Source of the DNA: GW2011-AR15 sp964428335
GTDB taxonomy: Archaea; Nanobdellota; Nanobdellia; Woesearchaeales; GW2011-AR15
NCBI GenBank assembly: GCA_964428335.1
Contig: CAYRXW010000001.1
Coordinates: 1-64,000 of the forward strand
DNA: 64,000 bases
Direction of reading: 5' to 3'
This document shows positions 19,301 to 26,042 of the stretch, one piece after another. Position 1 is the first letter of the stretch; every line of letters begins with the position of its first letter. Both the position numbers and the translations under genes were made by a program. Below the pieces are notes generated by a model. It had not been told where the DNA came from, made no database searches, and worked only from the letters and a program-made list of their open reading frames with translations.

Positions 19301-22011
19301 TATTCGTAACACCTGACTGCAGTCATGCTTGAATCAGTGTATGGATCTGACGGGTTCAAGCCTCCTGTCTGAGCCCATGAGCCAAAAGTTCCGCATGAAT
19401 TGTTGCTAAGCAGGGTTGAATTCCTTTTCAAAAGCCTTGTATTTGAAGAATTTAATCCAGCTCCTGAATCTGTACCATCATCTATGTCTATTGAAGCTGA
19501 GGTTACATATCCGTTCGTATAGCTGACCAAACCACCGCTTGGCGCTGTAACATCTCTTGTGACAACAAATGTTGTTGAATTTGAATTTGTTGCCTTATCC
19601 TTGCAAGTCAATGTTGAAGTAGCGCTATAAACATCAGATGTGTCCCAGTCATAAGTGTGTCTATATGCAGATGCAGTATCAATTGTTCCTGCGCTTGTTG
19701 TAGTTGCATAGGTAACATTTGATATACCAGATACAGCATCGGTTGCATTGACTCTTACTGTGAAATAACCTGAAGATGCAGAACTATAATATATTGTCTT
19801 TCCAGAAGCGTATGCATATTTTGTAGATTCGTTTATCAAAGTTACATTGCATATGCTTGGATGAGTAGTGTCTATATAGAATGGACCTAAGTCAGCTGAA
19901 GTATCATCCCAGTTTCCTGCCACATCTTTACTTTTCACATGATAATAATTTGAGCTTCCGGATGTGAATGTGCATGTGTGCGTAGTCTGAGTTTCTTCAT
20001 AATCTTTTGTTGTCGTTGCAAGTTCACCTGAGGAAGTATCGCATAATATATCATACCCATCCAGAGTTGAATTTACTGTAATGTTTTTAATTGCAGAATC
20101 ATTATGGTTGCCGTACCAGTCAGTTGATGATATATTATAGAAATATCTTGTTCCTGAGTCTACTGCCCCAGTCCAGGTCATATCTACAGTAGTATCGTTG
20201 CTCCATCTTGAAGTTGAATGTGATGAAGATGTCAGGCTTCTTACTTCTCCAGGATCAGTTGTATCTGTGGCAGCGGAATCAGTATAATTATTCGAAGAGA
20301 AATTACCTAGTGACGTGTAAGGGCCTGCAGCTACTGTTGCACGATATAGCCTCTTTTTTATTAGACCGGACTGCATGTTATCTATCACTTCTCTTTGGGA
20401 CAATGAACGGTTGTAGATCCATACCTCATCAATTGAACCGTTATAATAATATCCATCTGACCTTGCACCAATTCTTAGAGGGATGGCATTTGCTGTTGCG
20501 TTTGTTGTATGTGCCACAGTTTTGTCTAGGTATCCATTGATGTAAAGCCTTAAAGTTGTTCCATTATAGATGCATGCTACATGGGTCCATACCCTATTTG
20601 GCACAGCCTGTGAAGATGTCAAAGTATCGCTATCCTGGCCCCATCTGCAGACAATCTTATTAGATGTGCTCGAATCCATCATCTGGTATCCTCCAGGGTT
20701 TGAGCCATCCCCTTTTGTAACATACATCTGGTAGTTCAGAGTTGAATTTCTCCTGAACCATAGCATTATTGTTCCCTTGCTCCTCAAATCAAGACTATTG
20801 CTGTCGCTCACATTCACATAATTAGAAGAAGTCCCTCCATTGAAGTATAGGCTACTTCCAAACCTGCCTGTTACTCTAGTAGGAGTATTCACTAAGACAG
20901 CCCTATTGGTCTTATTGCTCCAGTCTTCTGCGACAGTTCCGCTTGGTTCCTCGAAAGGCAAATATAATGAAAGGGCATTCTCGGTATGTGTCCAATTCAG
21001 CTCAATCTTTGTCGTATAATTCTTCAATATGAGATTCGGAGGCGTTGGTCCTGTCCTATCTGCAGTAATATTATGCCTGATCATGCTGAAGTTACCCGTG
21101 CAGTTAGGGCTGGAACCATTACTTATTGGAGCAACTTTATAGAAATATACAGTATTATCATTAAGTAGCGTGTTGCTGAAATTGTAGGAAGCGTAACCCG
21201 TTGAAGATTTCCTGAAAATTCTTGTAAAAGTTGAATTGTCTGTGCTTCTTGTGATATTATATTGGTTTTCTGCATTTGCAGTATCTGTCCAGGTCAAATT
21301 AAGACCAGCAAGCCTTGTATTCTTAAGGTAGGATTTATTTACCCTAACCATTAATGAGGTTGGCTTTGAAAGGGTCCTAAATGCGCAATTGCTGTTGCAG
21401 AATGATCCGACAAGGCAGCTATTATCTTTTGCATCGTCACAATCAGCATCTGCTCCAACTTCGCTTTCACATCTGAATGTTGTAGCGTTGCAGTAGGATG
21501 AGCCACCGTGACAAGTCCCTGCTGAAAAACATCTCATTGAATCATCAAAAGCATCTGTCGTAGGTCCTTGCGTTGTGTTATCATCGCACATGTTGATGCA
21601 TGCCTGACTATATGCACAAACAGCACCATTTGCCAGGCTGCCACCAGTAGCTCCGGCCCAAAGCCCGCTTAAAAGGAAATAGGTTATCAAAATAAGTATT
21701 GATGTATAAATGAATTTTTTGGTCTCTGCTTTTTTGCTTATAAATATAATGTTTTTTGCGCCTTCTGAACCATACAGTAAATCATAGTTTAGTTTGTTTA
21801 AAATCAAACCAATTCTATCTATTAAGCATAGGGTTAAAGAGCTAACAGCAGATAAGTGTTTTTCTACAAACAAAAGAATTACAAATTTCAAAAATATAAA
21901 ATGCATCGCAAAGGTAATAGCATAATATTTCGAGTTTTCTGATATTTTTTCAGTTATGGATTTCTCATTAACTAAATCTTCATATTTTGGAGGTTCTGGA
22001 AGCTTATTCAT
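16342..22011 (-). CDS. giant surface protein (1889 aa): LamG domains, beta-propeller insert, pilin-like C-terminus
   Basis: The N-terminal ~120 residues contain two hydrophobic helices (about 30-55 and 99-117). Then come a Cys-rich region (about 120-210), a fibronectin III-like domain, a LamG-like lectin domain (about 347-545), further Ig/FN3-like repeats, and a second LamG-like domain starting near 979. The latter is interrupted at about 1060-1383 by six repeats of about 53 residues (core YYAAYAH...YSNLDG) that look like a six-bladed beta-propeller, and resumes at ILFKNNSYELYSNSGG. The last ~140 residues resemble the pilin-like protein at 14216-14890. Sequons are abundant. Inference: a glycosylated carbohydrate-binding adhesin or layer protein. 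It overlaps the upstream 635-residue gene by 8 bases. Confidence 0.82.
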   Translation of the reverse strand: MNKLPEPPKYEDLVNEKSITEKISENSKYYAITFAMHFIFLKFVILLFVEKHLSAVSSLTLCLIDRIGLILNKLNYDLLYGSEGAKNIIFISKKAETKKFIYTSILILITYFLLSGLWAGATGGSLANGAVCAYSQACINMCDDNTTQGPTTDAFDDSMRCFSAGTCHGGSSYCNATTFRCESEVGADADCDDAKDNSCLVGSFCNSNCAFRTLSKPTSLMVRVNKSYLKNTRLAGLNLTWTDTANAENQYNITRSTDNSTFTRIFRKSSTGYASYNFSNTLLNDNTVYFYKVAPISNGSSPNCTGNFSMIRHNITADRTGPTPPNLILKNYTTKIELNWTHTENALSLYLPFEEPSGTVAEDWSNKTNRAVLVNTPTRVTGRFGSSLYFNGGTSSNYVNVSDSNSLDLRSKGTIMLWFRRNSTLNYQMYVTKGDGSNPGGYQMMDSSTSNKIVCRWGQDSDTLTSSQAVPNRVWTHVACIYNGTTLRLYINGYLDKTVAHTTNATANAIPLRIGARSDGYYYNGSIDEVWIYNRSLSQREVIDNMQSGLIKKRLYRATVAAGPYTSLGNFSSNNYTDSAATDTTDPGEVRSLTSSSHSTSRWSNDTTVDMTWTGAVDSGTRYFYNISSTDWYGNHNDSAIKNITVNSTLDGYDILCDTSSGELATTTKDYEETQTTHTCTFTSGSSNYYHVKSKDVAGNWDDTSADLGPFYIDTTHPSICNVTLINESTKYAYASGKTIYYSSASSGYFTVRVNATDAVSGISNVTYATTTSAGTIDTASAYRHTYDWDTSDVYSATSTLTCKDKATNSNSTTFVVTRDVTAPSGGLVSYTNGYVTSASIDIDDGTDSGAGLNSSNTRLLKRNSTLLSNNSCGTFGSWAQTGGLNPSDPYTDSSMTAVRCYEYRYEVYDNVWNNFNYTSSNILRYNNLPTHGTPAITPSSPNSTSNLTCTPATVADTDSHKVINITNWYRNNKSITVLNLPFEGNSAKEWKNVTDYSKKGNNGTVFGAQYNRTGGKVGGGYLFKGIDDYISIIDSSSLDVNNKTTIEAWFRTNDSSANITNLRAWTSLTAPNGAAASDANDGVDIVIVGNKIYYASYLHTDQTEVFLTAYSNLDGSSFTGWTSQTAPNGAGVDDSTSVAIGSDGERLYYAAYADDTGVESFYTAYSNLDGTGFSSWTTQTAPAGGGDADGSGIDMTVINNKLYFAAYLHADAVEAFAIANSNLDGTSFSGWTSQTAPNGAGAIETTSVAMDSDGKYIYYAAYAHNGAVDAFFTARSYLNGSGFTSWTTQSAPDGGGASDFNYPGMVLAGNRIYYGSYAHADLVETFAVAHSKFDGTDFIAWKNYTALDGAGTLESSSVAMATDGKKVYFAAFAHNGAVEVLGLSSMDIPSKPILFKNNSYELYSNSGGLIFDWNGVPRSIANVSLNRWHHAVVSHNGSQISYYLDGRIRGYDITGMNFSVTSNNLFIGGTQRYFNGSLDEVKIYNISIGAGQIYQNYNAGLNNKTNKILTNEQTGTTEGWKCSITPNDGYQDGTNKNSSTAMLSNLAPSITAPTFTPSIANTSTNIGCYATATDTESSPLTVYWYWLNSTKLKLSGSTSVPSGVNTLITTLGAGNTTKGESWNCTVKVSDGTVTTSNKTAKITIINSKPQIPVHYTPTRANITVHDRSPFFRWTSNDSDGDDINYTINITFPSTVQCGAKISALAINSNYTPSSDFCLDLPINWTVRAFDGSNYSSWSSKWNFTVESYISLNLSNTTINFGSLTVTQSKNTDNGSISPLRIENNGNIMVNIARIGANASLWLRQALNTEYFQFKADNDTTESRSFNWSGSVTSWTNMTSIAVVNQSVVKQLDYKDANDTAEIDLKVTVPLNEPPTNKRAQIYIVGGLS
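17860..18830 (-). repeat. six tandem ~160-bp coding repeats (two-blade unit of 330 bp)
   Basis: Within the 1889-residue gene, about six copies of a 160-bp unit encode propeller-like blades. Odd and even copies differ slightly. A 35-bp stretch is identical at 18287-18321 and 18617-18651, exactly 330 bp apart, showing that a two-blade unit was duplicated recently. Confidence 0.8.
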
Positions 22012-23911
22012 ATTCCAACCTCACATATGGCTTACAATTATCCAGCCCACAACCTGTCGAATTTCCATAGAAGCAGCTAAGAGGGAAACTTTCTCCGTTA
22101 AGATCCTGGCCAAGCCAGTTTATGAAAACATTTGATTCCTTATTTTCCATTGCATAACCCAGAATCTCAGTTGCGTCAATGCAGACAAACCCATCTGCAG
22201 CATTCACAAACTTGTATGAGATCATATCTGAAGTGGAATTTTGATATTCTGCGCTGCAATGGCTTTCCGGAGAATATTTTATATAATTAAACGAAGGCTC
22301 ATCATGATAATACCTGAATGCACAGACCTGAGCATTCCTGATATCTGAGGAAATATTAAGTATACTAAAATCCAATTGGGCAGCAAATGTCCTTCTTTGC
22401 CCGCCTGCATTTTGAGAGACACAGAACCTTTCAGCGTTGCAATTGTTTTTTATTTCACAGTATTCGCAGTCTGAATTCAGGTAGACAGCTGTTGATTCAA
22501 TCTTTTCAGGTTTTCCGTAGATTATATTTGCGGTGACATAAATCCCGCTCTCATTAACACTAAATCTGATACTATTGTTTAACTTTTCATAACCTATCTG
22601 AGTTTTTTTCCACTTTTTACAATAACCATCAAATTGCTCGCACTTTAGTATTGTATTTGCATCTCCTTCCAAAACAATTTCTGCAAAACTGATATTCTCA
22701 AGTAAAATTACCTTTGAATTGGTTCTTTTGTCTATAGAACTGTAGATTGCAGCATAAGAATCAGGATATTTCTGGAATCTGACATAATTATTAAGGTCTA
22801 TACCTGCAGTGATAAATTCTTCAGTCTCTTCAAATATGGTCAGGTTTAGCTGTCTTGCTACTTGCTCTGTCACATTAAATATTTCTGTGACATTTTCGAA
22901 ATAGGTTATATTTTGACTTGAGAGATTCAAAGAAACATTTGAACTGATGTTTAAACCAGTTATATTTACAATGCTTAAATTTGACAATGTCTCATTTGTG
23001 GCATTTAAGCTGTAATTTGATATCAGGCTTTCGTTTAAATCAGTTAAATTCAGGCTCTCATCTAAAGACTCGTTAATTAATTCGTCAATTATAATAGCTG
23101 TTTCATTTGAATCTTCAATATGTTCTTCATAGCCATATACAATATCAGAAAGGTTAAGCCACATATTTTCAAGCTCAATTACCAGGATAACTTCACCTTG
23201 AAGATCAAGAGAACAGCTATCAAGACAATAATTGCTGAAATATTTCTTCTTTGTAATTACTTCATCAATTACCTCATCTTCAATTAATTCCTCTTCGCTT
23301 CCTGTTTCATTTCCTTCAGAACTTAAATTATACATAACAGGAACTGTTTCATTCACTGTAAAGGATTCATCATTATTTAAAGAGCTGTTTAATCCGAATT
23401 CATCTGAATCATTAACTGGAATCAAAACCTCTTCAGGCACTTCTGTAAGGTTGATTTCCTCCAAATCAACTTCAGTTATATTCTCAACCATAGGTTCAAC
23501 AGCATCGCTACTATTTTCTAAATTATCTTTAACTGAATCATTAAATGATTCTAATCCAGTTATATCAGATACAGCAAATCCGGTAATCAAAGCATCCCTA
23601 GCATCTAAATCATCAGAATCAACAACAAGCATTCCATTAGCATATATTTTTCCAGTTCCATTGCCTATGAATTCACCGCTGGCACGGATTGAATTTATAT
23701 TACCTTTCAGAAGAATTGTATGATTTGAATTTTGAGTAAATAACTTATCAATACTGTAACTTTCATAATTTGTATCTCCAATAACTTTTCCGGTATAACT
23801 CACATTACGTAAAATTCCAATTGAAAAAATCGCAATAATAACTATGAATAAAATACTCTCATAAGATTTTTTCTGAAGATTATGATAAGTATAGTCAGAA
23901 AGGCGCTTCAT
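22004..23911 (-). CDS. sequon-rich anchored surface protein with C-terminal DNRLRE/CBM96-like domain
   Basis: A 635-residue protein with a hydrophobic anchor near residues 18-37, directly followed by SYTGKVIGD. The middle (about 130-360) is low-complexity, acidic and packed with N-x-S/T sites (runs such as NLSIVNITGLN). The C-terminal ~160 residues contain eight or more cysteines and strands (RRTFAAQLDFSILN, VCIDATEILGYA, KPYVRLEYE) typical of DNRLRE/CBM96-like beta domains. Its ATG overlaps the TGA of the small HTH gene upstream. Inference: a heavily glycosylated surface protein. Confidence 0.75.
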   Translation of the reverse strand: MKRLSDYTYHNLQKKSYESILFIVIIAIFSIGILRNVSYTGKVIGDTNYESYSIDKLFTQNSNHTILLKGNINSIRASGEFIGNGTGKIYANGMLVVDSDDLDARDALITGFAVSDITGLESFNDSVKDNLENSSDAVEPMVENITEVDLEEINLTEVPEEVLIPVNDSDEFGLNSSLNNDESFTVNETVPVMYNLSSEGNETGSEEELIEDEVIDEVITKKKYFSNYCLDSCSLDLQGEVILVIELENMWLNLSDIVYGYEEHIEDSNETAIIIDELINESLDESLNLTDLNESLISNYSLNATNETLSNLSIVNITGLNISSNVSLNLSSQNITYFENVTEIFNVTEQVARQLNLTIFEETEEFITAGIDLNNYVRFQKYPDSYAAIYSSIDKRTNSKVILLENISFAEIVLEGDANTILKCEQFDGYCKKWKKTQIGYEKLNNSIRFSVNESGIYVTANIIYGKPEKIESTAVYLNSDCEYCEIKNNCNAERFCVSQNAGGQRRTFAAQLDFSILNISSDIRNAQVCAFRYYHDEPSFNYIKYSPESHCSAEYQNSTSDMISYKFVNAADGFVCIDATEILGYAMENKESNVFINWLGQDLNGESFPLSCFYGNSTGCGLDNCKPYVRLEYE

Positions 23912-24045
23912 TTCTTATCACCTTTCTTTTTTACTGCCCTGTTATAAACTGTCCATATAGTCCTGTCATCCCTGTTTAGAGCTTGTGCAATTTCATGATA
24001 CGTCATGCTAAGCTCTTCTTTCATATAGAAAACAACAGATTCCAT
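23908..24045 (-). CDS. small HTH protein heading the surface operon (start uncertain)
   Basis: From ATG 24045 the frame gives 45 residues with a compact helix-turn-helix, YHEIAQALNRDDRTIWTVYN, then a basic tail. The frame stays open upstream to about 24111 and reads KEKINIPLDIFKNRDFSF, which looks like genuine protein, yet it holds no ATG, GTG or TTG. Either a non-standard start such as ATA is used or the short form is real. The stop overlaps the ATG of the 635-residue gene (ATGA), so the two are coupled. Inference: a regulator of the operon, possibly binding the three palindromes upstream. Confidence 0.65.
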   Translation of the reverse strand: MESVVFYMKEELSMTYHEIAQALNRDDRTIWTVYNRAVKKKGDKK

Positions 24046-24118
24046 AAAAGAGAAATCTCTGTTCTTGAAGATATCAAGCGGGATATTTATTTTCTCTTTT
24101 TTTATTTTAAATCACTCT

Positions 24119-24128
24119 AGACGCGTCT
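24119..24128. promoter_or_regulatory. 10-bp perfect palindrome
   Basis: AGACGCGTCT is a perfect palindrome between the HTH gene and the first of the three longer palindromes. It falls near the predicted transcription start, so it could be part of the operator region, but a chance occurrence is possible. Confidence 0.35.
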
Positions 24129-24130
24129 TT

Positions 24131-24233
24131 ACTTACAATGTAAGTATTTCTATTTATATATTTTTTCCCATTATACTTACAATGTAAGTATATTATATTA
24201 AGTTATCTCTTCTTATTTACTTACAATGTAAGT
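24131..24233. promoter_or_regulatory. array of three 15-bp palindromes at 44-bp spacing
   Basis: ACTTACAATGTAAGT (6-bp arms, 3-bp centre) occurs without change at 24131-24145, 24175-24189 and 24219-24233. The start-to-start distance is exactly 44 bp both times, close to four helical turns, so the sites face one side of the DNA. A minus-strand TATA box (24151-24160) lies between the first two; copy one sits between it and the expected start point. This is the layout of a cooperative repressor site for the surface operon. Confidence 0.8.
24151..24160 (-). promoter_or_regulatory. TATA box of the surface-protein operon
   Basis: On the minus strand the sequence reads TATATAAATA. A start point about 25 bases downstream would be near 24128-24130, giving a short leader before the HTH gene. 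Confidence 0.6.
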
Positions 24234-24289
24234 ATTAATCTTAAATATTTTTCGCTGTTTTAAGAAAACTTTTTAAATGAAACATCAAT

Positions 24290-24332
24290 CCAAGAGGATA
24301 GTCTTGGAAAGCAAACAAAACAGTTGCTTTTT
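24290..24332 (+). other. two adjacent short hairpins upstream of tRNA-Asn
   Basis: CCAAGA/TCTTGG (24290-24307) and AAAGCAA/TTGCTTT (24308-24330, followed by further T residues) are perfect short inverted repeats one after the other. A TATA-like ATTTTTAAATG-type stretch lies near 24270-24280. They may belong to a small RNA or act as a terminator; no known RNA family is recognised. Confidence 0.25.
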
Positions 24333-24385
24333 ACCAGCCAGGATAAACTAATGTGTCGTTGCTATAACAAAGATACAAACAAAAT

Positions 24386-24458
24386 GCCTCTGTAGCTTAG
24401 CTGGTAGAGCGCGAGACTGTTAATCTTGAGGTCACCAGTTCGAGTCTGGTCAGAGGCG
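24386..24458 (+). tRNA. tRNA-Asn (GTT)
   Basis: A complete 73-base cloverleaf with acceptor stem GCCTCTG/CAGAGGC, discriminator G, anticodon GTT in the loop CTGTTAA, and a T-arm with TTCGAGT. No intron and no encoded CCA. A T-run follows directly and probably terminates transcription. The genome appears to make Asn-tRNA by transamidation (see gatCAB and aspS). Confidence 0.95.
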
Positions 24459-24473
24459 CTTTTTTCTAAATTC
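24444..24473. repeat. tRNA-Asn 3' end, left copy of a direct repeat
   Basis: The last 15 bases of tRNA-Asn plus its T-rich trailer form a 30-bp unit that recurs at 24561-24590 with 27 of 30 bases identical, in the same orientation, 117 bp apart. Confidence 0.75.
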
Positions 24474-24500
24474 CTGAGGCATTAAGTTCCAATATTCTAA

Positions 24501-24526
24501 GTAGTGTCAAGCTTGCGAGACACTAC
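24501..24526 (+). other. 8-bp perfect hairpin between the tRNA-Asn repeats
   Basis: GTAGTGTC and GACACTAC flank a 10-base loop inside the stretch bracketed by the two tRNA 3'-end copies. No gene is seen in 24459-24640. Confidence 0.5.
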
Positions 24527-24560
24527 GCATTGTTTGCTAGCATAGCTTTCTAAAACTATC

Positions 24561-24590
24561 GTCAGGTCAGAGACGTTTTTTTCTAAATTC
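24561..24590. repeat. partial copy of the tRNA-Asn 3' end and trailer
   Basis: The right member of the 30-bp direct repeat (27/30 identical), including the T-run and the following CTAAATTC. It is not part of a second tRNA, since no 5' half precedes it. It looks like an attachment-site scar or a duplication. Confidence 0.7.
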
Positions 24591-24646
24591 AGAAATAATC
24601 CTTTTGCAAAATTTTAAATAACATAAGCCCTTTTGGGATTAAACTA

Positions 24647-25180
24647 ATGAATCCGCTTGTAAAGAAAGATATCCTTAATGTTCTCAGGCAGGCAGTTGGC
24701 TCTATTAATTCAGGAAACACTTACAGGCTTAAGGATTTGAGTGACCAGGTCATACATAATTCCACAGTCTTTCAGGACAAGGATTCTATCACTATAGCCG
24801 TGACAATCTATTCTCTTTCAAAGATATACCAGAACGAAGTAGATTCATTTGTAGTTCCAGCATTAAAAAATGCAACCATAGCATTAGAAGAAGGTAAGAT
24901 AAACAAATATGAAAATGAAATAAAATCAATAATAAAAAATATAGAGAAAAAAAACGGTCAGACTAAATATTATGTGCAGGAAGTATTGGAAAGAGCGCAA
25001 ATAAAAAAAGGATCGAAGATATTTGAGCATGGAATCTCGCTGGCACAGGTTGCTGAAAGCCTTGGAATCTCGCTTTGGGACTTAATGCAATATGTTGGCC
25101 AGACCAGGATAATTGATAATATTGAACAGAAAAGCAACATGAAAGAAAAACTGGAATTCACAAGAAAATTATTTAGCTAG
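24647..25180 (+). CDS. helical protein with C-terminal HTH, partner of PIN-like gene
   Basis: A 177-residue helical protein. Near residues 128-150 it has an HTH-like segment, ISLAQVAESLGISLWDLMQY. I do not recognise a named family. The PIN-like nuclease gene begins about 55 bases downstream. Inference: DNA-binding partner or antitoxin of the PIN protein, by gene order only. An upstream AT-rich stretch (about 24611-24620) could hold its promoter. Confidence 0.6.
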   Translation: MNPLVKKDILNVLRQAVGSINSGNTYRLKDLSDQVIHNSTVFQDKDSITIAVTIYSLSKIYQNEVDSFVVPALKNATIALEEGKINKYENEIKSIIKNIEKKNGQTKYYVQEVLERAQIKKGSKIFEHGISLAQVAESLGISLWDLMQYVGQTRIIDNIEQKSNMKEKLEFTRKLFS

Positions 25181-25184
25181 AAAA

Positions 25185-25238
25185 ATGAAATCATTAGTTT
25201 TTGATAACGGTGTTTTCGATGAAGAGGGATTTGCATGA
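25185..25238 (+). CDS. possible 17-codon ORF coupled to the PIN-like gene
   Basis: A 17-residue ORF beginning MKSLVFDNG and ending in ATGA overlap with the PIN-like gene, whose own N-terminus is MSKSLIFDSG. The similarity suggests either a small internal duplication of the gene start or a decayed earlier start. No separate function can be supported. Confidence 0.3.
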   Translation: MKSLVFDNGVFDEEGFA

Positions 25239-25927
25239 GCAAATCACTCATCTTCGATAGCGGTCCGATAATAAACCTGGCCATGAACAATCTTCTTTGG
25301 ACACTTAAGCCTCTAAAAGAAAGGTTCAATGGTGAGTTTTATATCACAGAATCTGTAAGGAGAGAATGTGTTGAGCGCCCGTTACAAAGCAAGAAATTCA
25401 AGTACGAGGCAATAGAAACATTAAAAATAATACAGGAAGGAACCCTTAAAGTATATGCAAACAGGGAACTAAAGAATAAGACCTTAAGCCTTTTAACCTT
25501 AGTCAACAGCATCTTCAGCGTTAAAGGGAACTATATCAAAAACATACAATATGCTGAAGTTGAAAGCATAACAGCAGGAATCCTTGCAGATGCAGATGCT
25601 GTTGTAATTGATGAATTCATCACAAGAATGCTTCTTGAAAATCCTGTGAACGTAAAAGACAGAATGGAGAAGAAAATCCATGAGCCTGTTAATATAGACA
25701 AAAAGAATCTTACAATATTTAAAGAAAAAACAGGAGAATTAAAGACCATAAGGTCAATTGAGCTGATTACAGTTGCTTATGAAAAAGGAATATTCAACGA
25801 TTACTTCCTCAAGATAAAGGACTCAAAAAAAATGCTTCTTGATGCGCTTCTTTGGGCTGTGAAATTAAATGGATGTTCAGTAAGCGAACAGGAACTTATT
25901 GAGATAGCAAAACTAGAGGGATTCTGA
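25235..25927 (+). CDS. PIN-like domain protein (putative ribonuclease)
   Basis: A 230-residue protein with the N-terminal PIN-type strand SLIFDSGPIINLA (first acidic residue Asp8), a Glu in ITESVRREC, and later acidic positions in ILADADAVVIDEF. The C-terminal ~80 residues are helical. PIN proteins usually cleave RNA with metal ions and are often toxins paired with DNA-binding antitoxins; the HTH-containing gene upstream fits that. It is longer than most VapC toxins, so a housekeeping RNA-processing role is also possible. Confidence 0.65.
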   Translation: MSKSLIFDSGPIINLAMNNLLWTLKPLKERFNGEFYITESVRRECVERPLQSKKFKYEAIETLKIIQEGTLKVYANRELKNKTLSLLTLVNSIFSVKGNYIKNIQYAEVESITAGILADADAVVIDEFITRMLLENPVNVKDRMEKKIHEPVNIDKKNLTIFKEKTGELKTIRSIELITVAYEKGIFNDYFLKIKDSKKMLLDALLWAVKLNGCSVSEQELIEIAKLEGF

Positions 25928-25967
25928 TATTTTTATGACTGTTTTAGAGAGACAATCCGACGAAAAA

Positions 25968-25976
25968 TTTATATAC
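25968..25976 (+). promoter_or_regulatory. TATA box for the basic repeat protein
   Basis: TTTATATAC places the start point near 25995, giving a leader of about 45-50 bases before the main ATG at 26043. This is unusual here, where many genes look leaderless. Confidence 0.6.
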
Positions 25977-26000
25977 TTATACTCTAATTATAGTCGTGTG

Positions 26001-26042
26001 GGAGGAGAATAATGTTCATTCTCCCTTTAAGGAGGTTAAAAA
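26001..26042 (+). promoter_or_regulatory. leader with two competing hairpins and two ribosome binding sites
   Basis: GGAGG occurs at 26001-26005 and again at 26031-26035. The bases 26018-26024 (ATTCTCC) can pair with 26004-26010 (GGAGAAT, 7 bp), or CTCC at 26021-26024 can pair with GGAG at 26031-26034. The two pairings share bases and so exclude one another. The second would hide the ribosome binding site of the main gene. Confidence 0.45.

Noticed and set aside
24131..24233. A CRISPR array from the three evenly spaced palindromes
   Set aside because: Only 15-bp units with 29-bp AT-rich gaps, a promoter in between and no cas genes; operator sites explain it better.
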